Positions 34,802-44,681 of a DNA stretch of 64,000 bases are shown piece after piece. The notes beneath the pieces were generated by a model. The model had not been told where the DNA came from and searched no databases. It was given only the letters and a program-made list of their open reading frames with translations. Where the stretch lies: contig CAWIJL010000007.1 of NCBI GenBank assembly GCA_963836405.1, forward strand, positions 124,001 through 188,000, in the 5' to 3' direction. Made by a program: the position numbers and the translations under genes. Source of the stretch: CAWIJJ01 sp963836405. Its GTDB lineage: Bacteria; Acidobacteriota; Terriglobia; Bryobacterales; Bryobacteraceae. The number at the start of each line of letters is the position of its first letter. The stretch's first letter is position 1.

Positions 34802-36102
34802 CTATCTTTCCTTGAGATTCGCGGTCAGGCAGCGCATCATGCGGGACGCAAAATCGCCCAGAAACTCCTCGCGCCAGCGGCTCACATGCCGGGCGCCGGG
34901 GTGTACGCCTTCGGAGGCGGCAGGGTCCGGATCGTCGATCCACCAGTCGGGGTGAATGGTGGAAGCGCGGCTCGTGCGCGAGGCCGGTGGCGCGACTGCG
35001 GTGAACTTCCCGGAGCGGCCGTCCAGGCCTGGAAAATCGCTGGCGATCGTGTACGGCCACACTTTGGCGTCACGCGGTGAAAAGCGAAAGCGCAGCGTCC
35101 GGCCGTCGTTGCGAACTTCCACGGGAATGCGGCCATCGAATGTGACGCGCGCGGTGTGGCTCCGGGTCATCCCCGCGGGCAGAGCGAGAGGAACTCCACC
35201 GCGCCAAAAACCTCCGCGATGTCGGCCTCGCCGGTGAGGCGGGTAAACACGGTCTTGCGCCCGTCCCAGATGCGGGCGAATCTTCCGCCCCATCCGCCGG
35301 CGGAGGGATCGTCTGGCGCGCCTTGCAGCAGATACCCGACCGAGGGACTATCGCCCATCTTCATGACACCCTTGAGCAGCGCCGCGAAGTAATCGCCCAG
35401 GGCGCCATGTCCGGCCACATGTGCCGCGACGAACCTGCTGTTGCCCCACTCCCCCGCCTGGTTCCCGCCCACGAACCAACCCCGGTAGGTGGCGTTCGCC
35501 TCTATCATCCAAAGCTTCGGATGGTGCTCCTCGATGTAGTTGTACGCATTCACGCTCCACATCTTGTTCGGGCCGCCGATAAAGTAAACTCGGAGCTTCG
35601 GCAGAATATCCGGCGCGTCGTGGAGCGCCTGGGCAAGATCGTCGATCCCGCCCCAAACCAGCACGTACAGCGGGCGCGGATCGGCCCGCCGCGCACACTT
35701 CACGATCCAATCGGAACCCTCGGTAGGAGACGCAAAACCCGCGTAGCCTGCACCCTCGATGGCGCCCTGCCTGGCGGTCGCGCGCAATTCATCCGGAGTG
35801 GGATAACTCGGGGAGTAAGTCCTCAGCTTAGGATAGTCTTTGGCGTAGGCGTCGATTACTTCGAGAATGTCCTTCTTGCGCCCCGGACCGTAGGGCGACG
35901 AAACAATCCCCTCGATATCCAGCACATCGGAATACAACAGCAGGTGAACCATCGATTGCTGGTCGTCGGGATCCGTCCCGCCGATATCCGAACTGACGAT
36001 CACCCGCGGCCTGTCGCCGGACAGTGCGCCGCCTTCGAACGCCGGGGCAAGACCCGCCAGCGCCAGGATGGCCAGAACACCGATGCAGACCTTGGAGAGC
36101 AT
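34802..36102 (-). pseudogene. Second exported DUF1593 protein, one frameshift
   Basis: Signal peptide (CIGVLAILALAGLAPAFEG), then the DUF1593 motif RVIVSSDIGGTDPDDQQSMV near residue 33 and LYVLVWGGIDDLAQALHDAP. The first frame stops at 35167 after GAVEFLSL. The C-terminal sandwich continues in another frame: RSHTARVTFDGRIPVEVRND, TIHPDWWIDDPDPAASEGVH and SRWREEFLGDFASRMMRCL, to 34802. One base seems to be missing near 35180. The truncated form keeps the catalytic-like domain and might still be active. It is paralogous to the downstream gene and three bases from it. Confidence 0.85.
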
Positions 36103-36237
36103 GCCACTGGCACCCTACCACCCTTGTCGACCATTGGTCAAGATGGAGGGCTGCCCCGGTCGGTCAATGCCCCGGTGTTGTCGACAGCCCGGCGCATTCC
36201 CCGTCCCGACGCGGACGGGGAAGCGCCGGCGCTCGGT

Positions 36238-39200
36238 TTAAAACGTGAAACGCGCCGAAATCTGCGTACGGCGGGCCTGCGTTCCATCGGGCGATCCGTA
36301 GGCCGCCGAGGGCACATACAGGTTCTGCGGCGTGGCGGTAATTACGCCCTTGGCCTCGGAATACGCGCGATTGCTGGTGTAGCTGGTGGCCGACCAGGTG
36401 TTCGCAACGTTGAACATCTCGAAATTCAGATACAGCGTGTACTTCTCGCCCATCGGAATCAGCTTGCTGACGCGCGCATCGGAGCGATAGGACGCCGGAT
36501 AGTAATAGCCGTTCACTCCCTCCCACGGAACCCGCGAACTCAGGCCCGAGCCGTTGAGCGTGAAGCTGGAGAACATATTCGGTAACCGGCTTGTCCGTCA
36601 TGTAGACGGTCGTGCTGCCGTAGGGATGCCCGCTCTGCAGCGTGGTGATAGACGAAAGCTGCCAGTTATTCACCAGGTATTTGGAGAGCGCATCGGTGCG
36701 CTTTGTGAAGGTTGGATTCCACACCCACGACAAAACGAAACGGTGGCGCTGGTCCAGTTTGCCGGTTCCCTTGTCGGCTTTGTAGTTGCCGTTGTAGAGC
36801 CAGTAGCTGGCGCTGGTCAGCCAGAGATTGTTAGTGCTCCCTCCGTAATCCTGCCCGTCGTCGATCTCGTGCGACCACGTATAGGACCCGAGAGCCTGAA
36901 AACCGTGGGAGAAGCGCTTATCCAATTGCACCGCCAAGCCGTTGTAGTAGCTGTTGACGCCGTTCTCGACGTACGCCACCGTGTTGTAGCGCTTATCCGG
37001 CCGCGACCCCGTGTAGACCGGCGTCGTATAAGTTCCCACCGGGTTGCCGGCCGCGTCGGCGATGGTGTAGGTGAAGTCGGTTGTGGCCATGGGAAAGTTC
37101 AGGTCGCGAACGCCGTAGAGTTGAAGGCCGCGGCTCCAGATGTACGAGACGGTCAGCGCCGAATCCAGGGGCAGTTGCCGCTGAATCCCGATATTTCCCT
37201 GCTCCGAGTAGGGCGTCTTCAGGTTTTGATCCACCATCTGCAGGTTCGTGGCGGAGACGTTGGCCGAAGAAGGGGGCGCGGAAAGAGTATTCGGGAACAC
37301 AGGCCCGGCAGCCAGTTGCGCGCTCTGCGTCGCCGCAAGGGAAATGCTCGTCTGCACGTTTCCGTTTCCGGTCGTGAACAGGTTGTCGATCGTCCCGAAC
37401 GCGAACCGTGCGTAGAACATTCCGAATCCCGCCTGCAACACGGTCTTGTCATTCAAACGGTAAGTGAGGCCCAGCCGCGGCGCCAGGTTGGTCGGCGAGG
37501 ATGGAAGGTGGCAGGTCGCAGGGTAGTCCGGATTGCAGACTTTCGGCTGCGGCAGTTGCGCGTATTCATAACGCGCGCCGTAGCTCAGCGTCAGCCGGTC
37601 CGTGGCGCGCCACTGGTCCTGAAGATAGAAGCCGTAGTCGTTGATCTTATCGTCGACCACCGGATTTCCGAATGTTTGGGAATAGCTCTGCCAGTGCTTC
37701 TCGCCGCTTGTATTGCCGCTATAGTCCAGGGCGAATGCGTTCACCGTCTGATAAGTGTAGCTGCCGTAGTAATTGCTGATGTAATAAACGTAATCCTTCG
37801 TCGTCGCGATGTCGGTGCCGAACTTAATGGTGTGCGCGCCCTTTACCCACGTCCCGTTGTCCTGGAACTGGAAGCGCCGTTCCGCCGGTTCGATGCGGGG
37901 CAGATAGTTGGCCTGTCCGAGTGAGGTCCCGTTCACCGAAACCTGGCGGTATCCGAGCCCGCTGCCGAGCAGCGAGTCGTTAAATCGTCGGCCTGCCGGT
38001 CGGTGGCGAGGCCGAAGCGGAACTCGTTGACGAAAGTCGAGGTGGGGACGGAAGTCCAGACCAGCCGCCCGTTGCGCACGGTCACCGCGTCGTTGCCGTT
38101 GCCTGTAATCGCCGAGCCGTTGGTCAATGAAGCGGCGGTCTGAATGCCGTTGGGCGACATTGCGTGCAGGAAGTTGAAACTGGCGCTGAACGTATTGCGG
38201 TCGGACAGGTGATAGTCGAGCTTGCCGAAGTACAGTTCCTGGTCCAGACGCCGCGGAATCGAGCCGTAGAACCGCGGCAGCAGCGCGTTGATGGCGTTAC
38301 ACTGCGCTGAGGTCGCGGCCGGCACGCCCGAACTGGCGACGCCGCAGCTTTTCCACGTCTGCGTGGCAGCGTCTACCGCCGTCGTGTTCAAGCTGGAGGA
38401 CACTGGGAAATTACGCCGTGTCACCTCGGTATTCAGGAAGTAGAACAGTCTGTCCTTCTGGATCGGGCCGCCCACCGAACCGCCGGTCTGTGTGCGCTTC
38501 TCCGAGGGCACGAATTGCGAAAAGGGGTCGCGCGCGTTGAATCCCGTACTGCGATAGAACGTGTAGGCCGTGCCGTGCACATCGTTTCCGCCGCTCTTGG
38601 TCACAGTGTTAACGATTCCGCCCATGGCGCGGCCGTATTCGGCCGAGTAGTTCGACGACACCACTTGGAATTCCTGCACCGCGTCCTGCGAGATCTGCGC
38701 CGCGATGCGCGTCCGCCCGGCGTTCTCGTTATAGAACTGGTCGGTAGTATCCGTTCCGTCTACCAGAAACGCGTTCTGGCCGGCCACGCCGCGGAAAGTG
38801 AGCAGCCCGTAGTTCCCATCGTTGCTGACGCCCGGCGTCAAGAGAACGAACGTATCCACGCGGCGGCCGTTGATCGGCAGGTCCCTGATCGACCTGGAAT
38901 CCACCACTCCCGACACGTCCGTTTTCGTGTCTTGCACCAGCGGCTGCGACGCGGTCACTTCCACTCTGGTGGCGTCCGACGCAACCGTAAGGCCGATCCT
39001 CAAGTCCAGGTTCTGGCCAACTTGAAGAATGAGCTCCTTCGCTTGATATCCGGCGAACCCGGCTGCCGTGACCGAAACCTGGTACCCCGAACCCGGCGTG
39101 AGAGCCGGCGCGGAAAAGAGTCCCGCGTCATTGGTTTCGAGCGTGCGAAGCAATCCGCGCGATTCGCTGGAGATCACCACCTTGGCGTCTGGTATGACCG

Positions 39201-39321
39201 CTCCGGAGGGATCCCGGACAACGCCGGAAATTCCCGCCACGCCGCCGGACTGACCGAAGGCGGAAATGGAAACAAGCAGCATCGAGCAAAAGACGAGAAA
39301 TGCCCTGAACGGCTGGTACAC
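36238..39321 (-). pseudogene. Oar-like TonB-dependent receptor, two frameshifts
   Basis: A giant outer-membrane receptor of about 1027 residues when repaired. The GTG at 39321 has an AGGAG site nine bases upstream and gives a signal peptide (FRAFLVFCSMLLVSISAFG). Next come a carboxypeptidase-regulatory domain (GISGVVRDPSGAVIPDAKVV), a plug domain (VLLTPGVSNDGNYGLLTFRG) and the barrel, which ends QARRTQISARFTF. A missing base near 37983 and an extra base near 36580 split it in three frames; both junctions rejoin cleanly (DDFNDSLLGSGLGYRQ and PVTNMFSSFTLNGSG). Oar-like receptors take up large substrates or release proteins. The cargo is unknown; nearby GH76 and DUF1593 genes hint at glycans. 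Confidence 0.85.
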
Positions 39322-39536
39322 TTGACTAAACTCCTGGTTTGATGTGTTCCGGCAAAGCGGACCCGCAACCCCGGAAAAGCCACCATAGCAAGTCTCGGGT
39401 TTCATCGGCGAGAGCGTTTTGTTAAGGGAATGTTAAACGCGGTAAAACCGGAGAGTTTCCAAGTACCTGATTTGAAGGGAAATAGTCCTTTTTTGAACGC
39501 GCGATGGACATGCGCTGCCGCTCCCGCCGCGCACTT

Positions 39537-39740
39537 TTATTTTCGGCCGGGTACTACCAGGATTCCTAGCAGGAACGCCACGCCGAAAGCGGTGCCCAGG
39601 AACTTCCAGGGGTTGCGGTCGAACTGGACCCGCCAGTCGAACTCCCGCTTCACGCGATATTCCAGTTCGTTGAGGTTCCGCCCCAACCGGCTGCGCGCCT
39701 GCTCGATTTCCAACTCTATCTCACGCGGTGTTTCGCCCAT
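39537..39740 (-). CDS. DUF3618-like small membrane protein
   Basis: 67 residues: an N-terminal helix (TPREIELEIEQARSRLGRNL, then NELEYRVKREFDW) and one C-terminal membrane segment (FLGTAFGVAFLLGILVVPG). This fits DUF3618 small proteins, which usually accompany holin-like and DUF883-like membrane proteins in stress-induced cassettes. The start overlaps the end of the next gene by 25 bases. The exact role is unknown. Confidence 0.75.
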   Translation of the reverse strand: MGETPREIELEIEQARSRLGRNLNELEYRVKREFDWRVQFDRNPWKFLGTAFGVAFLLGILVVPGRK

Positions 39741-40111
39741 TCGATATCTTCCTTCAGCGTTTGTACCGTCCGTTCCGGTTTGGGATTGATTTCGCCGAAC
39801 TGGGTCCTGCCCATCGCATACATCGCGCCCGCACCCACCAGCAGAATCACCGCCACGATCAGCGAAGCCAGCCATACCGGCATAATCATCGCAAGCAATG
39901 CGATACCCGTCGCCGCCAGGCACATGCCCGCCAGCAGACCGCTAATCGCGGCGCCGCCCATCATGCCGGCCGCTTTTCCGGCCCTGCCCGCCGTCTCGAC
40001 CAGTTCCGCCCGTGCCAGCCGCATTTCGGCGCGCACGATGTCTCCAAAGTCACGTACTACGTCCTGCATTATGTCGCCCGTCGAGCGGCCGCCGGTTTGA
40101 GTGTCTTCCAT
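39716..40111 (-). CDS. Phage-holin-superfamily-like membrane protein (YqjE type)
   Basis: 131 residues from the ATG at 40111, preceded by an AAGGGG site. An amphipathic N-terminal helix (DVVRDFGDIVRAEMRLARAE) is followed by two membrane helices (GGAAISGLLAGMCLAATGIA and VWLASLIVAVILLVGAGAMY) and a short charged tail. This matches the YqjE/holin-3 type found with ElaB/YqjD and YqjK-like proteins. It is probably an inner-membrane protein linked to stress or stationary phase. Confidence 0.75.
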   Translation of the reverse strand: MEDTQTGGRSTGDIMQDVVRDFGDIVRAEMRLARAELVETAGRAGKAAGMMGGAAISGLLAGMCLAATGIALLAMIMPVWLASLIVAVILLVGAGAMYAMGRTQFGEINPKPERTVQTLKEDIEWAKHRVR

Positions 40112-40125
40112 AGTCCCCTTCCCGG

Positions 40126-40425
40126 TCACCGGGACGATCGGTTGCTGCCCAACGCGCGTCCCAGTATGAAGCCCGCCAGCACCGCGACGGCAATGGATGA
40201 AGCGGGACGCCTGCGAATGACCCTGTCGAACCCGGTGACCACGTCCTTCATCGAATGGTCTTGCACGTAGTGTGCCGCTCGCTCGATGCGGTCCGTGGCG
40301 CCGCGTACCGCGCGCTTTGCCCCTATCTTTCGGGCCAGCGCGTCCAACAGGCGGGCCGAATGCTCCCGCGAGCGTTCCAGTTCAACCAGCATGTCCTGGC
40401 GTGTGCGAATGGTTTCGTCGGCCAA
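40126..40425 (-). CDS. ElaB/YqjD (DUF883)-like membrane-anchored protein
   Basis: 99 residues with a long charged helix (DMLVELERSREHSARLLDAL) and a C-terminal glycine-zipper-like membrane segment (SSIAVAVLAGFILGRALG), the ElaB/YqjD pattern. In E. coli such proteins tether ribosomes to the membrane in stationary phase; that role is only inferred here. It is the first gene of the three-gene cassette 40425 to 39537. Confidence 0.7.
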   Translation of the reverse strand: MADETIRTRQDMLVELERSREHSARLLDALARKIGAKRAVRGATDRIERAAHYVQDHSMKDVVTGFDRVIRRRPASSIAVAVLAGFILGRALGSNRSSR

Positions 40426-40490
40426 AGGTTCGCCTGCTCTTGACTATCATAACCGCGCACTGCCGCCTTCCACCGCGCGTTTCCGCACGC

Positions 40491-40529
40491 AAAAAGGCCG
40501 CCGCTGCGCGTGGCGCAGTCAGGCGGCCT
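40491..40529 (-). terminator. Intrinsic terminator of nrdJ
   Basis: On the minus strand AGGCCGCC and GGCGGCCT enclose a 19-base loop that can itself pair, followed by TTTTTG. It lies 28 bases after the ribonucleotide reductase stop. Confidence 0.8.
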
Positions 40530-40556
40530 CTCCTACCGTGAAACTGATTGCGAATA

Positions 40557-43376
40557 TCAGCTGCAACCGCTGGTGCCGCCGCAGTTTCCGCACTTGTAGC
40601 AACTGCCGTTGCGGGTCATGATAGAGCCGCATTCGGCGCACAGCGGAGCGTCCGCCACCACCGGCGCGAAGGGCAACTGTTGCTGCGGATCGGCTTCCGT
40701 GGGCCGAAGGACTGTCGTCTCCCCGGCCTCGGACACCGCGTATTCGGGACCCAGGAACTTGGCGCCCAGCCACCGGAACATATAGTCCATGATCGACTTG
40801 GCGTAGGGAATCTGCTGATTTCCCGTCCATCCGCTGGGTTCGAAACGCACGTGTGCAAATTTGTCCACCAGGAACTTCAGCGGTACCCCGTATTGCAAGT
40901 TGAAACTCACCGCGGTGGCAAACGAGTCCATCAGCCCCGAGATGGTCGACCCTTCCTTCGCCATGGTGACAAAAATCTCACCGGGCGAACCGTCGTCGTA
41001 CATCCCCACCGTGATGTATCCCTCATGCCCGCCGATCGAGAACTTATGCGTGATCGACCGCCGCTCGTCCGGCAGCTTTCGCCGCACAGGGCGGTAGACA
41101 ATCTTTTCCACCGGGGCAGCCGCCGCTTGCGTAGCCGCCGCCTTTTTTTCACCCTTCCCCGAACCGGAACTCAGCGGCTGCACTTTTTTCGAGTTGTCGC
41201 GGTAGATGGCCACGGCTTTGAGGCCGAGCTTCCAACTCTCGGTGTAGGCCGTCATGATGTCGTCCACCGTGCACTCCTCGGGCATGTTGATGGTCTTCGA
41301 GATTGCCCCGGAAATAAACGGCTGCACCGCGGCCATCATCTTGACGTGCCCCATGTAATGGATGGAGCGGGTGCCGTTTTGCGGACGGAAGCTGCAATCG
41401 AAAACCGCCAGATGTTCCGGCTTCAGGTTGGGCGCGCCCTCGATCGTGCCCGTGGCATCGATGTGGGCTACGATCTGCTCCACCTGCGCCGGCGTGTAGC
41501 CGAGTTTCACCAGGGCGGCGGGAACCGTGTTGTTCACAATCTTGATCACACCGCCGCCCACCAGCTTCTTGTACTTGATCAGCGCCAGGTCCGGTTCGAT
41601 CCCGGTCGTGTCGCAGTCCATCATGAACCCGATGGTTCCGGTCGGCGCAATCACCGTCACCTGGGCATTGCGGTACCCGTGAAGCCGCCCGAGCGCGTAC
41701 GCATCGTCCCAACATTTTTGCGCGCCCTGGTGAAGCGCCGACGGCACGTTGGTGCGATTGATCCGGTCCACCGAGTCCCGATGCATCCGAATCACTTCCA
41801 GGAACGCCTGCTCGTTGGCGGCGTATCCCGCGAACGCGCCCGTTGATTCCGCTATCCGGGCGCTGGTCAGGTACGCCTGGCCGCACATCACCGCCGTGAT
41901 CGCGCCCGCCAGGTCGCGTCCGTTTTCGCTGTCGTAGGGCACGCCCATGGACATCAGCAAAGCGCCCAGGTTCGCGAACCCCAGCCCGAGCGGACGGAAA
42001 CTATGCGAATTCTCGCCGATCCGCTGCGTCGGATAGCTGGCGTTATCCACAATGATTTCCTGCGCCACGATCATCGTATCCACAGCGTGGCGGAGAGCTT
42101 CCACATCGAATTGCCCGTCCGGACCGACGAACTTCATCAGGTTCAGGCTGGACAGGTTGCAGGCCGAATCGTCCAGGAACATGTATTCCGAGCACGGGTT
42201 CGACGCGTTGATCCGCGCCGTGTTTTTGCACGGATGCCAGCGGTTCACGGTCGTGTCGAACTGCATCCCGGGATCCCCGCACTGATGCGTCGCCTCGGAA
42301 ATCTGCCGCATGATATCCCGGGCCATGGCGCGCTTGACCGGCTGGCCCGTGCCCACCGATTTCGTCCACCACTCCCCGTCCCGCACCACCGCATCCATGA
42401 AATCGTCGGTCGCGCGAACCGAGTTGTTGGCGTTCTGGAAAAAGATCGAGCTATAGGCATCGCCGTCCAGCGAGGCGTCGTAACCCGCCTCCACCAGCGT
42501 GTACGCTTTCTTCTCTTCCTTCGCCTTGCACCAGATAAACTTTTCCACGTCCGGATGATCCACGTTGAGAATCACCATTTTGGCGGCGCGGCGGGTCTTG
42601 CCCCCGGATTTGATGACGCCGGCGAAAGCATCGAAACCTTTCATGAACGAAAGCGGACCCGACGCGCGGCCGCCTCCCGAAAGCGCCGCATCCTCCTCCC
42701 GCAGCGCGGACAGGTTCGTTCCCGTGCCGGATCCCCACTTGAACAGCATGCCCTCCGTCTTCGCCAGGTCCAGGATCGATTCGAGCGAGTCCTTGACCGA
42801 TACGATAAAGCAGGCCGAACACTGCGGACGCATCACTCCGGATTCGAGTTTGGCCACCTTCCCCGCTGCCTGATCGAAAATCCAGCCGTACCCCCGCGTC
42901 TCCTTCACCCCCACGTTGAACCACACCGGCGAATTGAAGCAGGCCCTCTGCGTCAACATCAAATGCGCCAGTTCGAAGCGGAAATTCTGGCTGTCCTGTT
43001 CGCTTTGGAAGTACCCGTCCTTCCGGCCCCAGTCGGAAATCGTGTCGACAACCCGCTCTACCAGTTGCGCAACCGAGGTTTCCCTGTCCGGCGAACCCAA
43101 TTTGCCATAGAAATATTTGCTCGCTACTATATTTGTCGCTGTCTGCGACCAGTCCACCGGAACTTCGACGTCTCGCTGTTCGAAGATGACGGACCCTTTA
43201 TCGTTGCCGATCGAGGCTGTGCGGGTTTCCCACTGCACTTCGTCGTATGGGGTTTTTCCCGGTTCCAGCCGGGACGTGAAGTAGCGGGGAAACGAAATCC
43301 CGGTTTTGGATGCTGTGTTGGTCTTTGCTTTCAACACTTCTATTTTCGCACTCAGATCGACTGATAATTGGCCCAT
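40557..43376 (-). CDS. nrdJ: Adenosylcobalamin-dependent ribonucleotide reductase (class II)
   Basis: A 939-residue enzyme that reduces ribonucleotides to deoxyribonucleotides with a B12 radical. The ATG at 43376 has a near-perfect GGAGGAAAG site; the frame upstream is not needed. Landmarks: RACFNSPVWFNVG, MFKWGSGTGTNLSALRE, NPCSEYMFLDDSACNLSSLN with the active-site Cys and Glu, TVIAPTGTIGFMMDCDTTGI, and the Cys-rich end CAECGSIMTRNGSCYKCGNC, typical of the large NrdJ type with a zinc-like C-terminal domain. No cobalamin riboswitch could be recognised in the 188 bases upstream. Confidence 0.97.
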   Translation of the reverse strand: MGQLSVDLSAKIEVLKAKTNTASKTGISFPRYFTSRLEPGKTPYDEVQWETRTASIGNDKGSVIFEQRDVEVPVDWSQTATNIVASKYFYGKLGSPDRETSVAQLVERVVDTISDWGRKDGYFQSEQDSQNFRFELAHLMLTQRACFNSPVWFNVGVKETRGYGWIFDQAAGKVAKLESGVMRPQCSACFIVSVKDSLESILDLAKTEGMLFKWGSGTGTNLSALREEDAALSGGGRASGPLSFMKGFDAFAGVIKSGGKTRRAAKMVILNVDHPDVEKFIWCKAKEEKKAYTLVEAGYDASLDGDAYSSIFFQNANNSVRATDDFMDAVVRDGEWWTKSVGTGQPVKRAMARDIMRQISEATHQCGDPGMQFDTTVNRWHPCKNTARINASNPCSEYMFLDDSACNLSSLNLMKFVGPDGQFDVEALRHAVDTMIVAQEIIVDNASYPTQRIGENSHSFRPLGLGFANLGALLMSMGVPYDSENGRDLAGAITAVMCGQAYLTSARIAESTGAFAGYAANEQAFLEVIRMHRDSVDRINRTNVPSALHQGAQKCWDDAYALGRLHGYRNAQVTVIAPTGTIGFMMDCDTTGIEPDLALIKYKKLVGGGVIKIVNNTVPAALVKLGYTPAQVEQIVAHIDATGTIEGAPNLKPEHLAVFDCSFRPQNGTRSIHYMGHVKMMAAVQPFISGAISKTINMPEECTVDDIMTAYTESWKLGLKAVAIYRDNSKKVQPLSSGSGKGEKKAAATQAAAAPVEKIVYRPVRRKLPDERRSITHKFSIGGHEGYITVGMYDDGSPGEIFVTMAKEGSTISGLMDSFATAVSFNLQYGVPLKFLVDKFAHVRFEPSGWTGNQQIPYAKSIMDYMFRWLGAKFLGPEYAVSEAGETTVLRPTEADPQQQLPFAPVVADAPLCAECGSIMTRNGSCYKCGNCGGTSGCS

Positions 43377-43564
43377 GCTTTCCTCCAGGTAATCGCTGCA
43401 GTTTGGAACACCCTCGTCATCTTGCCCCAATATGTAGTGTGTGGTCAAGGATTTTATCTATATGAAGGGTCTTATGTTTACGAATCGGACGTGGGAGAAG
43501 GCACACGAGGAACGTCGTAAACCGCTGCGGAAAGATTCAATTCTTTCTTCTTGCGTGGGGTTAG

Positions 43565-44014
43565 TCAGGCCAGGCCGGCCATGCGGTTGGATCCTGCCGC
43601 TTGGGCGGGCATACGGCGGGGCGCATCATAGTGACGGCGGGCTGCCGCGATGACCCGCTCGGTTTCGTCGCGCACCAGAGGCTGCGAGAGCACATCGAAG
43701 GCTCCTACGTTCAGCACTTCCGACCAAAGATAATTGTCGGCGTGCCGGGAGGTCACGATGAGCTGCGGCGGGTAAGGGAGCGTGTGCAGATCGCCTAGTA
43801 CCATTCTCCAGTCCCACGCGGGTAGATCCGATTCCGCGATGACAACGTGAAAGCGGTGACGCCTCAAAAGGTCCAACGCCCTATCCCGGTCGCTGGTCTG
43901 CTCCAGACGCCCACCCGCTTTGCGGAGAACATCCGCAATCAGTGTCCGGTCCGCTTCGAATGCACCTACCAGGAGGGCATCCACTTTTAAAGTGTTGACT
44001 TTTCCAGTAGTCAT
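43565..44014 (-). CDS. Receiver-like protein lacking the phospho-aspartate
   Basis: A 149-residue stand-alone protein with the CheY-like alternation of strands and helices (DALLVGAFEADRTLIADVLR, FHVVIAESDLPAWDW, PQLIVTSRHADNYLWSEVL, GAFDVLSQPLVRDE). The key residues are changed: the acidic pair after strand 1 is Gly-Ala, the phospho-acceptor position (Asp-x-x-x-Pro) holds Glu, and the final Lys is Gln. It cannot be phosphorylated in the usual way and may act as a constitutive or protein-binding module. No output domain or kinase is nearby. Confidence 0.75.
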   Translation of the reverse strand: MTTGKVNTLKVDALLVGAFEADRTLIADVLRKAGGRLEQTSDRDRALDLLRRHRFHVVIAESDLPAWDWRMVLGDLHTLPYPPQLIVTSRHADNYLWSEVLNVGAFDVLSQPLVRDETERVIAAARRHYDAPRRMPAQAAGSNRMAGLA

Positions 44015-44196
44015 TTACCCCTCGCAAGCGATTTTCGCGCCCAATTTATTGTAGAAGTACTATTACCGATTTTCGGTTACGATACGTACTCCCCTTGATG
44101 AATTATTCAGTTGCCCGGGGGGTCGGTATTTTTTCCCACGTGCCCTCGACAAACTTCCTTGTCTCCGGTCTAGGTCAGCCGTAAAATCTCGGCAGT

Positions 44197-44640
44197 ATGG
44201 CACGTCCGAGCAGCAAACCTCCTCCCGCGGGGACCGAGACTGTTCTTCTCGTCGCACCGCAACCCGAGGCGCGCACACTTGGCGCTTTTATGTTGACCCG
44301 GCTGGGTTACAACGTGCTCGAGGCCCGCACCGGGGCGGACGCCCTCCGCATTTTCGACGAACACACCGGTCGCGTGGACCTCCTGCTCACCGAAGCATTG
44401 ATGCCTCACATCAACGGCCACGAGCTTTGCGAAATGCTTGGACAGCGCGATCCGGCCCTTAAGACTCTATTTCTGTCGGATCGCGAATATGAGAGGCTCG
44501 CCCACCGGGTGGCGGTGCAAAAGGGATTCGCGTTTCTGGTCCGTCCCTACACCATGGCGGCGCTGGCTGCCCGCGTCCGTGAGGTACTGGACGGTCGCAC
44601 TCCAACCCGCTGGGCGGCGGCATTCAGCTTCCTGGGCTGA
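44197..44640 (+). CDS. Receiver-like protein lacking the phospho-aspartate
   Basis: 147 residues with a CheY-like fold (TVLLVAPQPEARTLGAFMLT, VDLLLTEALMPHINGHELCE, KTLFLSDREYE, GFAFLVRPYTMAALAARVRE). The usual acidic pair is Ala-Pro, the acceptor Asp is Glu in TEALMP, and the conserved Lys is Arg. The aromatic and Thr/Ser switch positions are also altered. As with the neighbour on the other strand, signalling by phosphorylation is unlikely. It stands 42 bases upstream of the permease gene on the same strand, so the two may be co-transcribed. Confidence 0.8.
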   Translation: MARPSSKPPPAGTETVLLVAPQPEARTLGAFMLTRLGYNVLEARTGADALRIFDEHTGRVDLLLTEALMPHINGHELCEMLGQRDPALKTLFLSDREYERLAHRVAVQKGFAFLVRPYTMAALAARVREVLDGRTPTRWAAAFSFLG

Positions 44641-44681
44641 ATACCCTCCCAACCTTTGCCCTCCCGGCACGTCTCACCGCC

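Noticed and set aside
43377..43564. Cobalamin riboswitch before nrdJ
   Set aside because: The region is short and lacks any B12-box-like sequence I recognise.
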